NCBI GenBank assembly: GCA_003635315.1
Contig: PYJD01000008.1
Coordinates: forward strand, 124,001 to 188,000
DNA: 64,000 nucleotides
Direction of reading: 5' to 3'
Source: Candidatus Poribacteria bacterium
Lineage (GTDB): Bacteria; Poribacteria; WGA-4E; WGA-3G
Shown here one piece after another: positions 63,685-64,000 of this stretch; position 1 is the first letter of the stretch, and each line of letters opens with the position of its first letter. Below the pieces are notes generated by a model that ran no database searches, was not told the DNA's origin, and was given only the letters and a program-made list of their open reading frames with translations. Both the position numbers and the translations under genes were made by a program.

Positions 63685-64000
63685 TTATAATTCGATAGTT
63701 GGATTTTTATTATCATTACGTTCAATCCGTACTGCACAATATTTCAATTCTGGTTGCTTTGAAATAGGATCGAACATTGAATTCGTTACATAGTTTACAT
63801 TGGTCTCATTATGGAATAGATCTCCCCAATGAAATGGCATAAAGAGTAATCCACGACGTATTGTATCTGTGACTCGTGCTTCAGTGTAGCATTTGCCTCG
63901 TCTACTAATAAGGTAAATCCAATCTTTATCATTCACACCGATTTCCAATGCATCATCAGGATGTATTTCAACAAATGGACTGGGATCCATTTTATTTAAT
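63685..64000 (-). CDS. Molybdopterin oxidoreductase C-terminus (partial, off the edge)
   Basis: The minus-strand frame stays open to the right edge. Its last ~105 residues form a molydopterin dinucleotide-binding domain (PF01568): PFVEIHPDDALEIGVNDKDW, then IYLISRRGKCYTEARVTD, and MPFHWGDLF and PELKYCAVRIE at the end. That domain closes formate dehydrogenase, nitrate reductase and similar Mo/W enzymes. The visible ATG at 63990 is internal, since codons before it continue without a stop. The type of oxidoreductase cannot be told from this domain. Confidence 0.82.
   Translation of the reverse strand, partial: LNKMDPSPFVEIHPDDALEIGVNDKDWIYLISRRGKCYTEARVTDTIRRGLLFMPFHWGDLFHNETNVNYVTNSMFDPISKQPELKYCAVRIERNDNKNPTIEL

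Overview
The window is AT-rich bacterial DNA, about 90 percent of it protein-coding, with no rRNA, tRNA or CRISPR array that I can recognise. The best lineage guess is Candidatus Poribacteria or a close relative. The two secreted sulfatases end in a dockerin-like EF-hand pair plus an NYPNPFNPETWIPYQL-type C-terminal domain, a combination I associate with that group. The window is also rich in families common there: Gfo/Idh/MocA oxidoreductases, sugar-phosphate isomerase-like TIM barrels, Ldh-type oxidoreductases, DUF4340/GldG-type transport proteins and DUF6785-type membrane proteins. The lineage call is inference.

Positions 1-19.7 kb hold a cell-surface polysaccharide locus, almost all on the plus strand. 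It encodes a cytidylyltransferase, a MurJ/Wzx-like flippase, four different sulfotransferases, an O-antigen polymerase/ligase-like membrane protein, a membrane-anchored clan-A glycosidase, two Tat-exported sulfatases with surface-sorting tails, a Wzi-like outer-membrane capsule protein, a GT4 glycosyltransferase, an initiating phosphoglycosyl transferase and a convergent GT2 glycosyltransferase. ATP sulfurylase, the first step of sulfate activation, lies 11 kb further on. Together these suggest a sulfated capsule or exopolysaccharide whose sulfation may be trimmed outside the cell. A small MNT/HEPN toxin-antitoxin module with a DUF3883 relic interrupts the locus at 2.2-3.5 kb, flanked by imperfect direct repeats.

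Positions 19.7-36.5 kb are mostly minus strand: a GldF/GldG/DUF4340 transport set without its ATPase, a chlorite-dismutase/HemQ-like protein, a ClpX-like ATPase without a zinc finger, a LarA-like protein, a 1-kb non-coding stretch, a zinc alcohol dehydrogenase, ATP sulfurylase, a large membrane protein, endonuclease III and a DUF6785-like membrane protein. Positions 36.5-47.2 kb hold metabolic and housekeeping genes, including translation initiation factor IF-1 with an unusual basic N-terminal extension coupled to a J-domain protein.

Positions 47.4-49.7 kb are a decayed defence island: truncated HsdM and HsdR pieces, a broken antitoxin-like gene and two small unknown genes. From 49.7 kb to the end lie carbohydrate and sugar-acid genes (hydroxypyruvate isomerase-like, Gfo/Idh, IolE-like, Ldh-family, a divergent Nramp-like transporter, 6-phosphogluconate dehydrogenase, a HAD hydrolase and a D-2-hydroxyacid dehydrogenase), a GlmL/MutL-like ATPase, two exported proteins, a lipoprotein and the C-terminus of a molybdopterin oxidoreductase that runs off the edge.

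The intergenic DNA carries several repeat families. The clearest is a 113-bp element with 12-bp terminal inverted repeats (ATACCATTTCTA / TAGAAATGGTAT). Three copies of identical length each sit within 2-8 bases of the stop codon of a minus-strand gene.
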